44,473 bases of DNA, from contig JAFSKV010000007.1 in the NCBI GenBank assembly GCA_017448795.1, forward strand, positions 1 to 44,473. The letters are read 5' to 3'. The position numbers and the translations under genes are program-made. Of the stretch, positions 23,620 to 31,111 are shown in pieces. The number at the start of each line of letters is the position of its first letter. The first letter of the stretch is position 1. The notes under the pieces are model-generated. The model saw only the letters and a list, made by a program, of their open reading frames with translations. It did not search any database and was not told the origin of the DNA. The stretch is from Synergistaceae bacterium (lineage in GTDB: Bacteria; Synergistota; Synergistia; Synergistales; Aminobacteriaceae).

Positions 23620-24855
23620 ATGAAGACAATTCTTGAGGATGACACATTGACGATATATCTTGAGGGGCGCATCGACTCCAACAATTCCGCCGAGACAGAA
23701 GCCCGGCTCATGGCCGCAATCTCCGGGAATCAGTCGGCAAAAAAAATCCAGATTGACGCGGACAAACTCACCTACATATCCTCAGCAGGACTCCGCGTTC
23801 TGCTGAAGGCCCGCAAGAAGACAGGTAAGCCCCTTGCAGTCCTGAACGTTTCCGGCGAAGTTTACGACATATTCAGCGTAACAGGCTTCACGGAATTGCT
23901 TGACGTTCACAGGAAGATGCGCAAAATCTCCGTTGAGGGCTGTGAAGTCATAGGCGAGGGAGCAAACGGGAAAGTTTACCGTCTCACTAAGGACGAAATG
24001 ATAAAAGTCTTCAAGCACAATATCCCCCTTGAGGCCGTTGAAGCAGAGCGTGAAGCCAGCCGCAAAGCCTTCCTGCTGGGAGTGCCGTGCGCGATTGCTT
24101 TTGACACGGTGAAATGCGGGGACAGCTACGGGACAATATACGAGATGTTCAACGCCGGAACAGTCGCAGAAAGAATCACTGCTGACCCTGCCAGACTGCC
24201 GGAACTCGCGAAATCGTCAGCTCTCCTTCTGAGACAACTTCACGGAATCGATGTGCCAGAAGGACAAATGCCGAGAGCCTCAGCCCTCCTTCACGCCACA
24301 ATCGACAAGATAGCCGGGTACTTCACGCCCGACGAAACCGCGATGATGCACGCACTCTATGACACAATCCCGGAAGGAAACCGATTCGTACACAACGACT
24401 ACCACGCAAAGAACATAATGGAGTCCAACGGTGAATTGATGCTCATTGACCTTGGGGACGCTGGGGCGGGCAACCCTGCAATCGACCTCATTCACTGCTA
24501 CATGGTGTACAAGACGATAGCCGATGAGATGAGCCGCAAATCCGACACGATGAATCGTAACGCCAACGCTAAGGCCGGAAATCCTGACGATGAGACTAAC
24601 GCATTCTTCGGGATCACCTTCCGGCAAATGCGCGAGTTCTGGGCAATCTTCATTGATACTTACTGCGGGGGCGACAAGGTGAAGACAGCGGGTCTTGAGG
24701 AGAGATTAGCACCTTACGCGAACTTCATGCACCTGACGCTGGCAATGTCTCACCCGTTACTGCCGGAGGAATACCGCAAGCCATACGCCGACAGGTTACG
24801 CGGTGAAGTTCTGACGCGATATGATGAGCTTGTAAGTTACAGCTGGGAGATATGA
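23620..24855 (+). CDS. STAS domain fused to an aminoglycoside-phosphotransferase-like kinase
   Basis: 411 aa from the ATG at 23620 (GAGGAG 8 nt upstream); upstream in-frame GTG and ATG at 23611 and 23614 are less well placed. Residues about 1-98 are a STAS (anti-sigma antagonist) domain: TLTIYLEGRIDSNNSAETEA and the phospho-acceptor loop LTYISSAGLRVLLKARKKTG. Residues about 105-411 are an APH/choline-kinase fold: GEGANGKVYRLTKDEMIKVF (nucleotide loop and Lys), RFVHNDYHAKNIMESNGELM (catalytic HND...N) and LIDLGDAGAGNPAIDLIHCY (metal DxD-like). I recall a Fibrobacter-type paralogous kinase family (TIGR02172) resembling the second half. The kinase substrate is unknown; an antibiotic-resistance role is not supported. 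It is coupled to the upstream phosphatase, but that one is exported and this one cytosolic, so they need not share a substrate. Confidence 0.85.
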   Translation: MKTILEDDTLTIYLEGRIDSNNSAETEARLMAAISGNQSAKKIQIDADKLTYISSAGLRVLLKARKKTGKPLAVLNVSGEVYDIFSVTGFTELLDVHRKMRKISVEGCEVIGEGANGKVYRLTKDEMIKVFKHNIPLEAVEAEREASRKAFLLGVPCAIAFDTVKCGDSYGTIYEMFNAGTVAERITADPARLPELAKSSALLLRQLHGIDVPEGQMPRASALLHATIDKIAGYFTPDETAMMHALYDTIPEGNRFVHNDYHAKNIMESNGELMLIDLGDAGAGNPAIDLIHCYMVYKTIADEMSRKSDTMNRNANAKAGNPDDETNAFFGITFRQMREFWAIFIDTYCGGDKVKTAGLEERLAPYANFMHLTLAMSHPLLPEEYRKPYADRLRGEVLTRYDELVSYSWEI

Positions 24856-24860
24856 GGCAA

Positions 24861-24899
24861 GGACTCCCCTGATGACTTGCACCGGGGGAGTCTTTATTT
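24861..24899 (+). terminator. Terminator between convergent STAS-kinase and MACPF-like genes
   Basis: Plus strand GGACTCCCC and GGGGGAGTC form a stem over a 12-nt loop, followed by TTTATTTG. It lies between convergent genes and may work in both directions. Confidence 0.8.
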
Positions 24900-24908
24900 G
24901 TTCGTCAA

Positions 24909-25274
24909 TTAACGCTCAAGTCCGAAGAACGGGTATTTTTCCCTCGTGAACTGCATCGTCTGATACTTCACAGTCCATGTTGCCCACCGCGAATAACCAG
25001 ACTTGAAATCAAAATCAAGGCCGCTCTTTCCCGCAACAGGGTAATTCGAGAACCTTCTGTGGCAGTTGCTCTTGTTCTCGGCTGTAACGCTCACATAGCA
25101 GAAAGCAGCGTCAGACCCTCCCGCTGAAGTGTAGGCGGTGTAGGACGGGTTCACATTGGCCATGTTGTGGTCTGAAGTTCCCCAGTAACGCCTGCCTGCA
25201 TCCTGGTAGCTCTGTACACCGTTGAGAGTCTCGCTCTTCCCTGCCTGGATGTCCTCAGTAACAGCAGTGCTCAC
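24909..25274 (-). pseudogene. MACPF-like gene, C-terminal fragment
   Basis: Open piece overlapping the previous one by 20 nt, reading STAVTEDIQAGKSETLNGVQ, RRYWGTSDHNMANVNPSYTA and SRWATWTVKYQTMQFTREKY. It is the C-terminal domain of the same protein, reached by a one-base shift near 25284. It has no start signal of its own. Confidence 0.65.
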
Positions 25275-26442
25275 GTAGAACTCCCTGTAACCTGTAGAAG
25301 TTCGGATCTGATGTGATCGTTGCGATTATGTTCTGGTAACGGTCATCATAACTGTTGCGCACTGACGCGTCCATCTTCGTGTTGTCCAGTCCGGCTATGA
25401 CCTGATTATATGCTCCCAGCGTTATCAGCGACCTGTTGAAACTCTGAATCAGAACTGTAGTGTCCTGCGCAAGCGGTATAGTCCCGTCATCGCCGTCCGT
25501 GTTCATTTTTGCCAGAACAGGAGCTAAGAGGCTGTAACGCTTCAGTACCACACTGACAGTAGCAAACTGTGCGGGAGACTGTTCCGACAACGCAGAACGG
25601 AATCTCATAAGCTCAGCTATCACATCACCCACCGCCTCAACGCTGTTCTTGCCTTTCGTGGGAGTTATTGACTTCGGTTTGGGGTCGGAAGCACTTGAAC
25701 CGCTGGTTCTGATCTCAATTGACACTGAGGCCTTATACTTGTTGAGAATTTCTTTCGTCTCATTCGCCAACTGTGCAGCTGCCTGCGCTCCCTGTTCGTC
25801 AAGAGACTGATACTTTGCACCCAGCTTGGACTTGACCTCTTGAAGCTGCTCTGTCGTCTCTGTCGTGATTGAGATGTAAGCGTCGTAAGTCCCGCCGTAA
25901 ACATAGCCTGCCACAAAGTAATCACCGTAGGAATTTCGGAAGTTCGTCAACCCCCTGGCGAGCTGTTCATCTGCGCTCGCTGTGAGACTGTAGTCCGACA
26001 TGTTGAGAAGTCTGGGCGTTGTCTCCTGTTCATCGTAGTGAATTACGAGAGTTGTCGAGGTCAGGCCGTACTTGTAGCTGCTCATTGATGAGAGGCTGGC
26101 ATTCAGTCCGAAACCGCCCTTCGCGAATGAGCCGCCTACTGTGGTCTTTGAGAACTTCTCCTGTTCCTGCTGGGACGAAATGAAATCTGCCTTGTAGTTG
26201 GAGGAAACACTTTTTGTCTCAGGAACTGAAAGCCTGAAATCCTGCATTGCGTGGCCTAGTGCCTGATAGCCCGTTACACCGAAGAATCCGCTGCCCAAAG
26301 TGTAGGTGTTGTCATACTGGACTCCCTCCAAGGTTGAAGGTATTAGCGATCTGGTACTGTTGAGGTCATTTGTCGCCGCTGATGACACTTCTACATCTGC
26401 ACCGTCGCCTATAAGGTCATAGAGTCCTTTGTGTTCCTGCAT
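25255..26442 (-). pseudogene. MACPF-like core fragment (largest open piece)
   Basis: 395-aa open piece carrying the putative pore-forming domain. FSKTTVGGSFAKGGFGLNAS, then SSYKYGLTSTTLVIHYDEQE, fits the strand before the MACPF signature, and LTNFRNSYGDYFVAGYVYGG (near residues 165-184) stands at the signature position. A long amphipathic region follows, then MDASVRNSYDDRYQNIIATI. The last seven or so residues are out of frame because of an extra G; the true continuation is in the next piece (EFYVSTAVTEDIQAG). An automatic annotator would call this a complete gene, but it lacks its own signal peptide and ribosome site. Confidence 0.7.
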
Positions 26443-26556
26443 CAGGTGATATCACACAAGGAGTTCCTGAAGCTCCTCATCTGTGAGCTGATCCAGAGTG
26501 CCGTTAAGATAGTCAGACACAAGCTCAAGGTAAAGCCTGCGAATCTCTATAACGTC

Positions 26557-26772
26557 CTAAATGTCCACCGTGCCGGTAACGTTGCCGTAATCGTCCGCAA
26601 ACTTGAAGCGGGTGTAATATCCCGGCTCGCCTCTCTCGTTCCTGAGCTCCTTGTAGATGAGAAGAACGCATGACTTGTCCGCTGACTCTGCAGACGGTGA
26701 TTCAGGAGAGCCATTCCCGTAAATACTGTCGAGAGTGTCGGCCTCATTCTGCCCGATTGCGTTGACTATCAT
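26557..26772 (-). pseudogene. MACPF-like gene, N-terminal-region fragment
   Basis: Open piece with SMIVNAIGQNEADTLDSIYG and CVLLIYKELRNERGEPGYYT, then DI and an in-frame TAG. After the TAG the same frame continues DVIEIRRLYLELVSDYLNGT, LDQLTDEELQELLV, then TGA at 26452-26454, and joins the next piece in the same frame. The preceding 290 nt code in another frame (GDTILGRDVPDTDGDNKLDF and onward). Confidence 0.65.
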
Positions 26773-27231
26773 GCTGTAGAAACGGGCAATAATGATTCTA
26801 TGGGGTCGGTGAAGTTCCGCGAGAACTCAACCGTGTATTCAGTGCCGGCCTGAAGATTTACTGCGACAGTGTCCGGGCTTTCAGCATACGAATCTTTGAG
26901 CTTCTCGAAGAATATTACGGCTGGGACTTGGGCATCAACTGATGAAAGGGATGATGAGGCTTGAACGTACTTGGCAGAAAATCCGTCAAGGTCAAGGAAA
27001 TCTAGCTTGTTGTCGCCGTCAGTGTCGGGGACGTCTCTCCCAAGAATGGTGTCGCCCCCCGATGACTATGCTACTGCCCCCCCGCTGGATGGGTGAGTAC
27101 TTGAGCTTCCTCCGCAGCCCTGTGACGTAATGACGGCAAACACAAGGAGCATGAAGAACATGAGACTACAGAAATTTTTTCGTTGCATAGATGATGTTGT
27201 AGCACTTCCTTTCTTGGCGAGATTGTATCAC

Positions 27232-27271
27232 AAAAAAAGAATCCCCTGATGACACGCATCGGGGGAGTCTT
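27232..27271 (-). terminator. Rho-independent terminator after leuD
   Basis: Minus strand GACTCCCC and GGGGATTC pair over a 14-nt loop, followed by TTTTTTTG. It is 11 nt after the leuD stop, so leuACD messages should end here and not reach leuB. Confidence 0.85.
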
Positions 27272-27281
27272 TGCGTGTGTG

Positions 27282-27764
27282 TTACTTCTGTGCTTTCTTC
27301 AGCGAGGCCATGAGTCCCCCGTCAGCAATCATCTGCTTGATGAACTCAGGGAACGGCTCGGCCTTGTAGGTCTTGTGCTTTGTGGCGTTGGTGATTACTC
27401 CGGTGTCAAAGTCTACGCTCACGTCGTCTCCGTCAGAAATGTCCTCGGCGGCTTCCGGGCATTCGAGGATTGCGAGGCCGATATTGATTGCGTTGCGGTA
27501 GAAGATTCTGGCGAAGCTCTTGGCGATTACGCACGAGATTCCCGATGCCTTGATTGCGACCGGGGCATGTTCCCTTGATGAGCCGCAGCCGAAATTAAGC
27601 CCCGCAACCATGATGTCCCCCGCCTTGACCTTCTTCGTGAATCCCGCATCAATATCCTCCATGCAGTGGGAGGCAAGCTCCTTCTCGTCCTGGCTGGCAA
27701 GGTAGCGCGCCGGGATTATTACGTCAGTGTCCACGTGGTCGCCGTATTTGTGTGCTGTTGACAT
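27282..27764 (-). CDS. leuD: 3-Isopropylmalate dehydratase, small subunit
   Basis: Swivel-domain subunit of isopropylmalate isomerase, partner of LeuC. The 160-aa length fits the short LeuD class common in anaerobes and archaea. Motifs: [15 protein letters not shown] near the start, [20 protein letters not shown] (substrate-binding [10 protein letters not shown]) and [20 protein letters not shown]. Its ATG immediately follows the leuC stop, with a site (GGAGG) inside the leuC end, so translation is coupled. Confidence 0.97.
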   Translation of the reverse strand: MSTAHKYGDHVDTDVIIPARYLASQDEKELASHCMEDIDAGFTKKVKAGDIMVAGLNFGCGSSREHAPVAIKASGISCVIAKSFARIFYRNAINIGLAILECPEAAEDISDGDDVSVDFDTGVITNATKHKTYKAEPFPEFIKQMIADGGLMASLKKAQK

Positions 27765-29027
27765 CTACATTACCTCCTCTGGGTGCGAAATGTGGCCAGT
27801 TATCCCGGATGCCGCCGCTACTGCCGGGGATGCAAGGTAGACTTCGCTCTTCACGTGCCCCATTCTGCCGACAAAGTTGCGGTTGGTTGTCGACACACAG
27901 CGTTCACCCTCCGCAAGAATGCCCATGTAACCGCCCAAGCACGGCCCGCACGTAGGAGTCGACACAACGCACCCCGCATCAAGGAATATGTCAGTGTAAC
28001 CCCGCTTCATGCACTCGCGGTAAACCGTCATAGTGGCAGGAATGATTATCCCCCTCACTCCGTCAGCAATGTGATGACCCTTGAGGATGTTCGCGGCGGC
28101 CTCCATGTCCTCAATTTTTCCGTTGGTGCATGAGCCGATCACTATCTGGTCAATCTTCACATCATGGCCTTCACGCGCTGGCTTTGCGTTCTCCGGGAGA
28201 TGAGGGTATGAGACTGTGCAGTCGATTTCGTAAAGATTCATCTCAACTACTGACTCATATTCCGCGTCATCGTCAGGGTAGTAGGCCGTCCACTCGCGGG
28301 AGACTCGTCCTTTGAGGTAGTCGCGTGTGATGTCGTCAACCGGGAAGATTCCGTTTTTCCCGCCTGCCTCGATGGCCATGTTCGATATTGTGAGACGGTC
28401 AGCCATAGTAAGCTCACTCAGTCCGTCCCCAGAAAACTCAAGCGACTTGTACAGCGCACCATCAACGCCAATCTTCCCGATGAGAGTCAGTATCACGTCT
28501 TTTCCTGAGACGTAAGGCCGTTTCTTCCCCGTAACGTTCACACGTATAGCCGCCGGGACCTTGAACCACGTATAGCCCGCCGACATTGCCGCGCCCATGT
28601 CCGTTGAGCCGACTCCAGTCGAGAAAGCTCCGAGTGCTCCGTAAGTGCAGGTGTGAGAGTCAGCCCCTATCACCGCCTCGCCCGGAGCAACGAGTCCCTG
28701 CTCAGGCAACAGCGCGTGTTCGATTCCCATTGTCCCGACATCGTAATAGTGAGTGATTCCGAATTTCCTTGCGAACGTCCGGCACTGCTTGCACTGAGTC
28801 GCTGACTTGATGTCTTTGTTTGGAACGAAGTGATCCATCACCATGACGATTTTGTCGGTGTCGAACACCTTGCTGAACCCGGCGGACTCGAACTCGTTTA
28901 TTGCTACTGGAGTCGTTATGTCGTTGCCTAGAACGAGGTCTAATTTTGCCTGGATGAGCTGGCCTGCGTGGACTTCTGGAAGCCCGGCGTGTCTGGCCAG
29001 AATCTTCTGCGTCATTGTCATTCCCAT
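27765..29027 (-). CDS. leuC: 3-Isopropylmalate dehydratase, large subunit
   Basis: Aconitase-type catalytic subunit carrying the 4Fe-4S cluster; isomerises 2- to 3-isopropylmalate. 420 aa, the short LeuC class, in line with the short LeuD. Motifs: [40 protein letters not shown] and [20 protein letters not shown], which include the three cluster Cys. It starts [15 protein letters not shown]; the second Met ([11 protein letters not shown]) is where many homologues begin. It lies 50 nt after leuA. Confidence 0.97.
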   Translation of the reverse strand: MGMTMTQKILARHAGLPEVHAGQLIQAKLDLVLGNDITTPVAINEFESAGFSKVFDTDKIVMVMDHFVPNKDIKSATQCKQCRTFARKFGITHYYDVGTMGIEHALLPEQGLVAPGEAVIGADSHTCTYGALGAFSTGVGSTDMGAAMSAGYTWFKVPAAIRVNVTGKKRPYVSGKDVILTLIGKIGVDGALYKSLEFSGDGLSELTMADRLTISNMAIEAGGKNGIFPVDDITRDYLKGRVSREWTAYYPDDDAEYESVVEMNLYEIDCTVSYPHLPENAKPAREGHDVKIDQIVIGSCTNGKIEDMEAAANILKGHHIADGVRGIIIPATMTVYRECMKRGYTDIFLDAGCVVSTPTCGPCLGGYMGILAEGERCVSTTNRNFVGRMGHVKSEVYLASPAVAAASGITGHISHPEEVM

Positions 29028-29077
29028 TTGTTGAGTATTCCCCCTCGTGTTGAGTTTTGCTAGATTCTACAACAGAC

Positions 29078-30610
29078 TTATTCCCCGGCCTCAAACATCT
29101 TGTTCACGCCGTTGATATACGCCTGCAATGACGCTTCAACAATGTCCGTGCTTATCCCTGAGCCAGTGTAGACTTCCCCGCTTGCCGAGCTCGAAATCTT
29201 CACGACAGCCTCGCCGATTGAGTCCTCGCCTTCAGTTACCGCCCTCACGCTGAAATCCTCAAGCCTCGCATCAACACCAAGCATCTTGTTCACGGCCTTG
29301 AACGCGGCATCAAGAGGCCCAGCACCGTATTCCACGCCCTCAAGGACTCTGTCATCCCGTGAAATTTTCACGTAGGAGATCTTGGGTATGTCGCTGCCTG
29401 ACGTTATGGAGTGGCTGATGAGCCGGCAGACTGGCGCGCTGCTTTCTTCCGGGCGGGCAATCTTGGAGCGGTGAAGGGTGAGCGCCTCAAGGTCTGAGCT
29501 TGTGATTGTCTTCTTCTCGTCAGCAAGTTTCTTGAAGCGCGTGAAGATGTCCTCAAGTTCCTCGTCAGGGATGTCATAGCCCATAGCTTCGAGCCTCTCA
29601 CGTATCGCGTGCTTGCCTGAGTGCTTGCCGAGCACCAATGCCCTGTGAGGGACTCCGATTTCGTCCGGGTTCATGATTTCGTAGGTCTGAGCGTTCGTTA
29701 TCATTCCGTGCTGGTGAATGCCTGCCTCGTGTGCGAAAGCGTTTGCGCCGACAATGGGCTTCGTTGGGGAGATTGGGACACCGATTATGTTGCTCAGGAG
29801 ACGGCTTGACCTGTAAATCTCGTGAGTGTTGATTCCCGTCTCAGCATCGTAGAAATCCCGGCGCGTCCGAATTGCCATCACGATTTCCTCAAGGCTTGCG
29901 TTGCCTGCGCGTTCACCGATCCCGTTCACAGTGCATTCAACCTGAGTCGCCCCTGCCTTCACACAGGCAAGAGAGTTCGCGACTCCCATCCCCAAATCGT
30001 TGTGGCAGTGCGTGGAGATGTCGACTCCTTCGACTCCTGCGACATGCTCACGGAGATACGCTATCAGGCCGCCCATTTCCTGCGGTGTGGAGTAGCCTAC
30101 GGTGTCGGGTACGTTGATGGTCTTTGCTCCGGCGGCTATTGCGTTCGAGAATGCCTGCGCGAGAAATTCACGGTCTGACCTTGAAGCGTCCTCGGCGGAA
30201 AACTCTATGTCCTCGCATTTTGCCTTCGCGTAACTCACCATTTCCGTTATCGTTGAGAGTACCTGCTCACGTGTCATCCTGAGCTTGTACTGCATGTGAA
30301 CGTCGCTTGTCGCTATGAAAACGTGGATGCGGGGCTTCTTCGCGTCCTTCACGGCCTCCCAAGCCGTGTCGATGTCGCGTGTGTTGCAGCGGGCGAGACT
30401 GGCGATTGTGCAGTTGGGGGCAGCGGAAGCGATTGCCTGAATGCTCTTGAAGTCCATCGGGCTGGCAATTGCGAACCCGGCTTCTATGATGTCGACTCCG
30501 AGTTTTTCGAGCTGGCGGGCCATGACGATTTTCTCGCTGAGGTTCATGCTGCAGCCTGGGGACTGTTCGCCGTCGCGTAATGTTGTGTCGAAAATTTTTA
30601 CCCTGTTCAT
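29078..30610 (-). CDS. leuA: 2-Isopropylmalate synthase
   Basis: First committed and feedback-controlled enzyme of leucine synthesis: acetyl-CoA plus 2-ketoisovalerate. 510 aa. The TIM-barrel catalytic domain starts MNRVKIFDTTLRDGEQSPGC and has the metal HxH in STHCHNDLGMGVANSLACVK. NGIGERAGNASLEEIVMAIR and NAFAHEAGIHQHGM follow. Residues about 385-510 form the LeuA regulatory (leucine-binding) domain (YKISRDDRV-like to VYTGSGISTDIVEASLQAYI). The ATG has AGGAGG upstream. The first gene of leuACD, it is preceded by a leader peptide and terminator. Confidence 0.98.
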   Translation of the reverse strand: MNRVKIFDTTLRDGEQSPGCSMNLSEKIVMARQLEKLGVDIIEAGFAIASPMDFKSIQAIASAAPNCTIASLARCNTRDIDTAWEAVKDAKKPRIHVFIATSDVHMQYKLRMTREQVLSTITEMVSYAKAKCEDIEFSAEDASRSDREFLAQAFSNAIAAGAKTINVPDTVGYSTPQEMGGLIAYLREHVAGVEGVDISTHCHNDLGMGVANSLACVKAGATQVECTVNGIGERAGNASLEEIVMAIRTRRDFYDAETGINTHEIYRSSRLLSNIIGVPISPTKPIVGANAFAHEAGIHQHGMITNAQTYEIMNPDEIGVPHRALVLGKHSGKHAIRERLEAMGYDIPDEELEDIFTRFKKLADEKKTITSSDLEALTLHRSKIARPEESSAPVCRLISHSITSGSDIPKISYVKISRDDRVLEGVEYGAGPLDAAFKAVNKMLGVDARLEDFSVRAVTEGEDSIGEAVVKISSSASGEVYTGSGISTDIVEASLQAYINGVNKMFEAGE

Positions 30611-30626
30611 GATTTTCCTCCTGTCA

Positions 30627-30673
30627 ACAAAAAACGGGGACTCCGAAACTTTTTGTGTCTCAGAATCCCCGTG
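30627..30673 (-). terminator. leu operon attenuator (terminator hairpin before leuA)
   Basis: Minus strand: ACGGGGATTCTGAGAC pairs with GTTTCGGAGTCCCCGT over ACAAAAA, followed by TTTTTT. It lies between the leader peptide stop and the leuA ribosome site. A strong terminator ahead of the first structural gene, right after a Leu-containing leader peptide, is the arrangement of ribosome-mediated attenuation. Confidence 0.85.
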
Positions 30674-30695
30674 ATTGTCCGTGATTTAGTGTGCG

Positions 30696-30767
30696 CTAAA
30701 ATTTTGCATCCCGGAGATTCCCAGAATGCCCAAGTAGTGCGAGGGTTGATGTGAAAGCGTAAATCAT
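30696..30767 (-). CDS. leuL: leu leader peptide
   Basis: A 23-aa reading frame starting MIYAFTSTLALLGHSG and ending RDAKF. The ATG has AAAGGAGG about 10 nt upstream, a much better site than chance frames have. It contains four Leu, three of them within four codons (CTC GCA CTA CTT). It lies 23 nt upstream of the terminator hairpin. Ribosome stalling at the Leu codons when Leu-tRNA is short would let leuACD be transcribed. The mechanism is known for enteric leu operons; the assignment here is from layout and sequence. Confidence 0.8.
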   Translation of the reverse strand: MIYAFTSTLALLGHSGNLRDAKF

Positions 30768-30794
30768 TCCTGAGAGCCTCCTTTGTTGGTTGGG

Positions 30795-30822
30795 ATATTA
30801 GCGGGTGATATTGTACAGTCAA
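30795..30822 (-). promoter_or_regulatory. Promoter of the leuACD operon
   Basis: Minus strand TTGACT (30822-30817) and TAATAT (30800-30795) with a 16-nt spacer, about 28 nt upstream of the leader peptide start. Confidence 0.75.
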
Positions 30823-30856
30823 AGAATGTCTGTGTCAAAATCTGCGTGAGGGCATC

Positions 30857-30938
30857 AAAAAAGACAAGGCTTTGTGCTATAACAATCATTGTCGAAAGAA
30901 ATATGCACATGGCCGATTAGTCGGTCTCCTTGTCTTTT
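30857..30938 (-). ncRNA. Candidate structured small RNA with own promoter and terminator
   Basis: On the minus strand an 11-bp perfect stem AAAAGACAAGG/CCTTGTCTTTT closes a 58-nt interior. Inside are a hairpin CCGA-CTAA-TCGG and a second arm TGTGC...GCACA containing ACAAT/ATTGT, so a three-way junction is possible. The 3' strand of the closing stem runs into TTTTTT, making it a terminator. The expected start site (7 nt after the -10) falls at the beginning of the closing stem. No open frame of note is inside. I do not recognise an RNA family. It could instead be a cis leader element, but the leu promoter lies downstream of its end. Confidence 0.5.
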
Positions 30939-30943
30939 GATTC

Positions 30944-30949
30944 ATTATA
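30944..30949 (-). promoter_or_regulatory. -10 box for the small-RNA candidate
   Basis: Minus strand TATAAT, 6 nt before the closing stem. A weak -35 (TTAACG) is about 18 nt further upstream, across a G/C-rich spacer. Confidence 0.5.
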
Positions 30950-31111
30950 TCACAAGACGGGGCGGGGCGTTAAATGGTTGTGTGCAAAAATTTCCCTCAT
31001 TTCCCGGAAAAATTCATCGCTGAAGGTGTGCAGTAACCAGTCTGCATGAGGATTCATCTGTCGCGGGACGGCGGATGAAATGAGCAAAATTACGTAGGAG
31101 GAAAGATTCAC

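Larger units (their letters stand above)
24909..27188 (-). pseudogene. MACPF-like lipoprotein gene, inactivated by several stops and frameshifts
   Basis: Reading through the lesions gives one protein of about 750 aa. It starts with a lipoprotein signal peptide (MQRKNFCSLMFFMLLVFAVI, then TSQGC, lipobox Cys) and a Gly/Ser linker. A DTDGDNKLDFLDLDG calcium-type motif and an Ig-like stretch (LQAGTEYTVEFSRNFTDPIE) follow, then the region with MACPF features, then a C-terminal domain. Lesions: TAG at 27066-27068, a one-base loss near 26790, TAG at 26557-26559, TGA at 26452-26454 and an extra G near 25284. MACPF proteins form pores; lipoprotein members in Bacteroidetes kill related bacteria. The MACPF call is from pattern (YGDYFVAGYVYGGTYDAYIS in place of YGTHxxxxxxxGG) and needs a profile search. 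Confidence 0.75.

Noticed and set aside
23950-24855. APH-like kinase as an antibiotic-resistance gene
   Set aside because: It is fused to a STAS domain and lacks resistance context. The HND...N site is common to many small-molecule kinases.
30607-30822. 71-aa minus-strand frame over the leu leader
   Set aside because: It overlaps the promoter, leader and terminator in another frame and has no ribosome site. The 23-codon leader frame is better supported.
30857-30938. Hammerhead or other self-cleaving ribozyme in the three-stem RNA
   Set aside because: The conserved CUGAUGA...GAAA core of hammerheads is not present on either strand, and no other ribozyme core was recognised.
3640-30993. Identical 16-mer TTGTGTGCAAAAATTT at 3640-3655 and 30978-30993, near tctC and near the small-RNA promoter
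   Set aside because: One 16-nt match between two places is not far from chance in 44 kb of biased sequence. No third copy or symmetry supports a regulator site.
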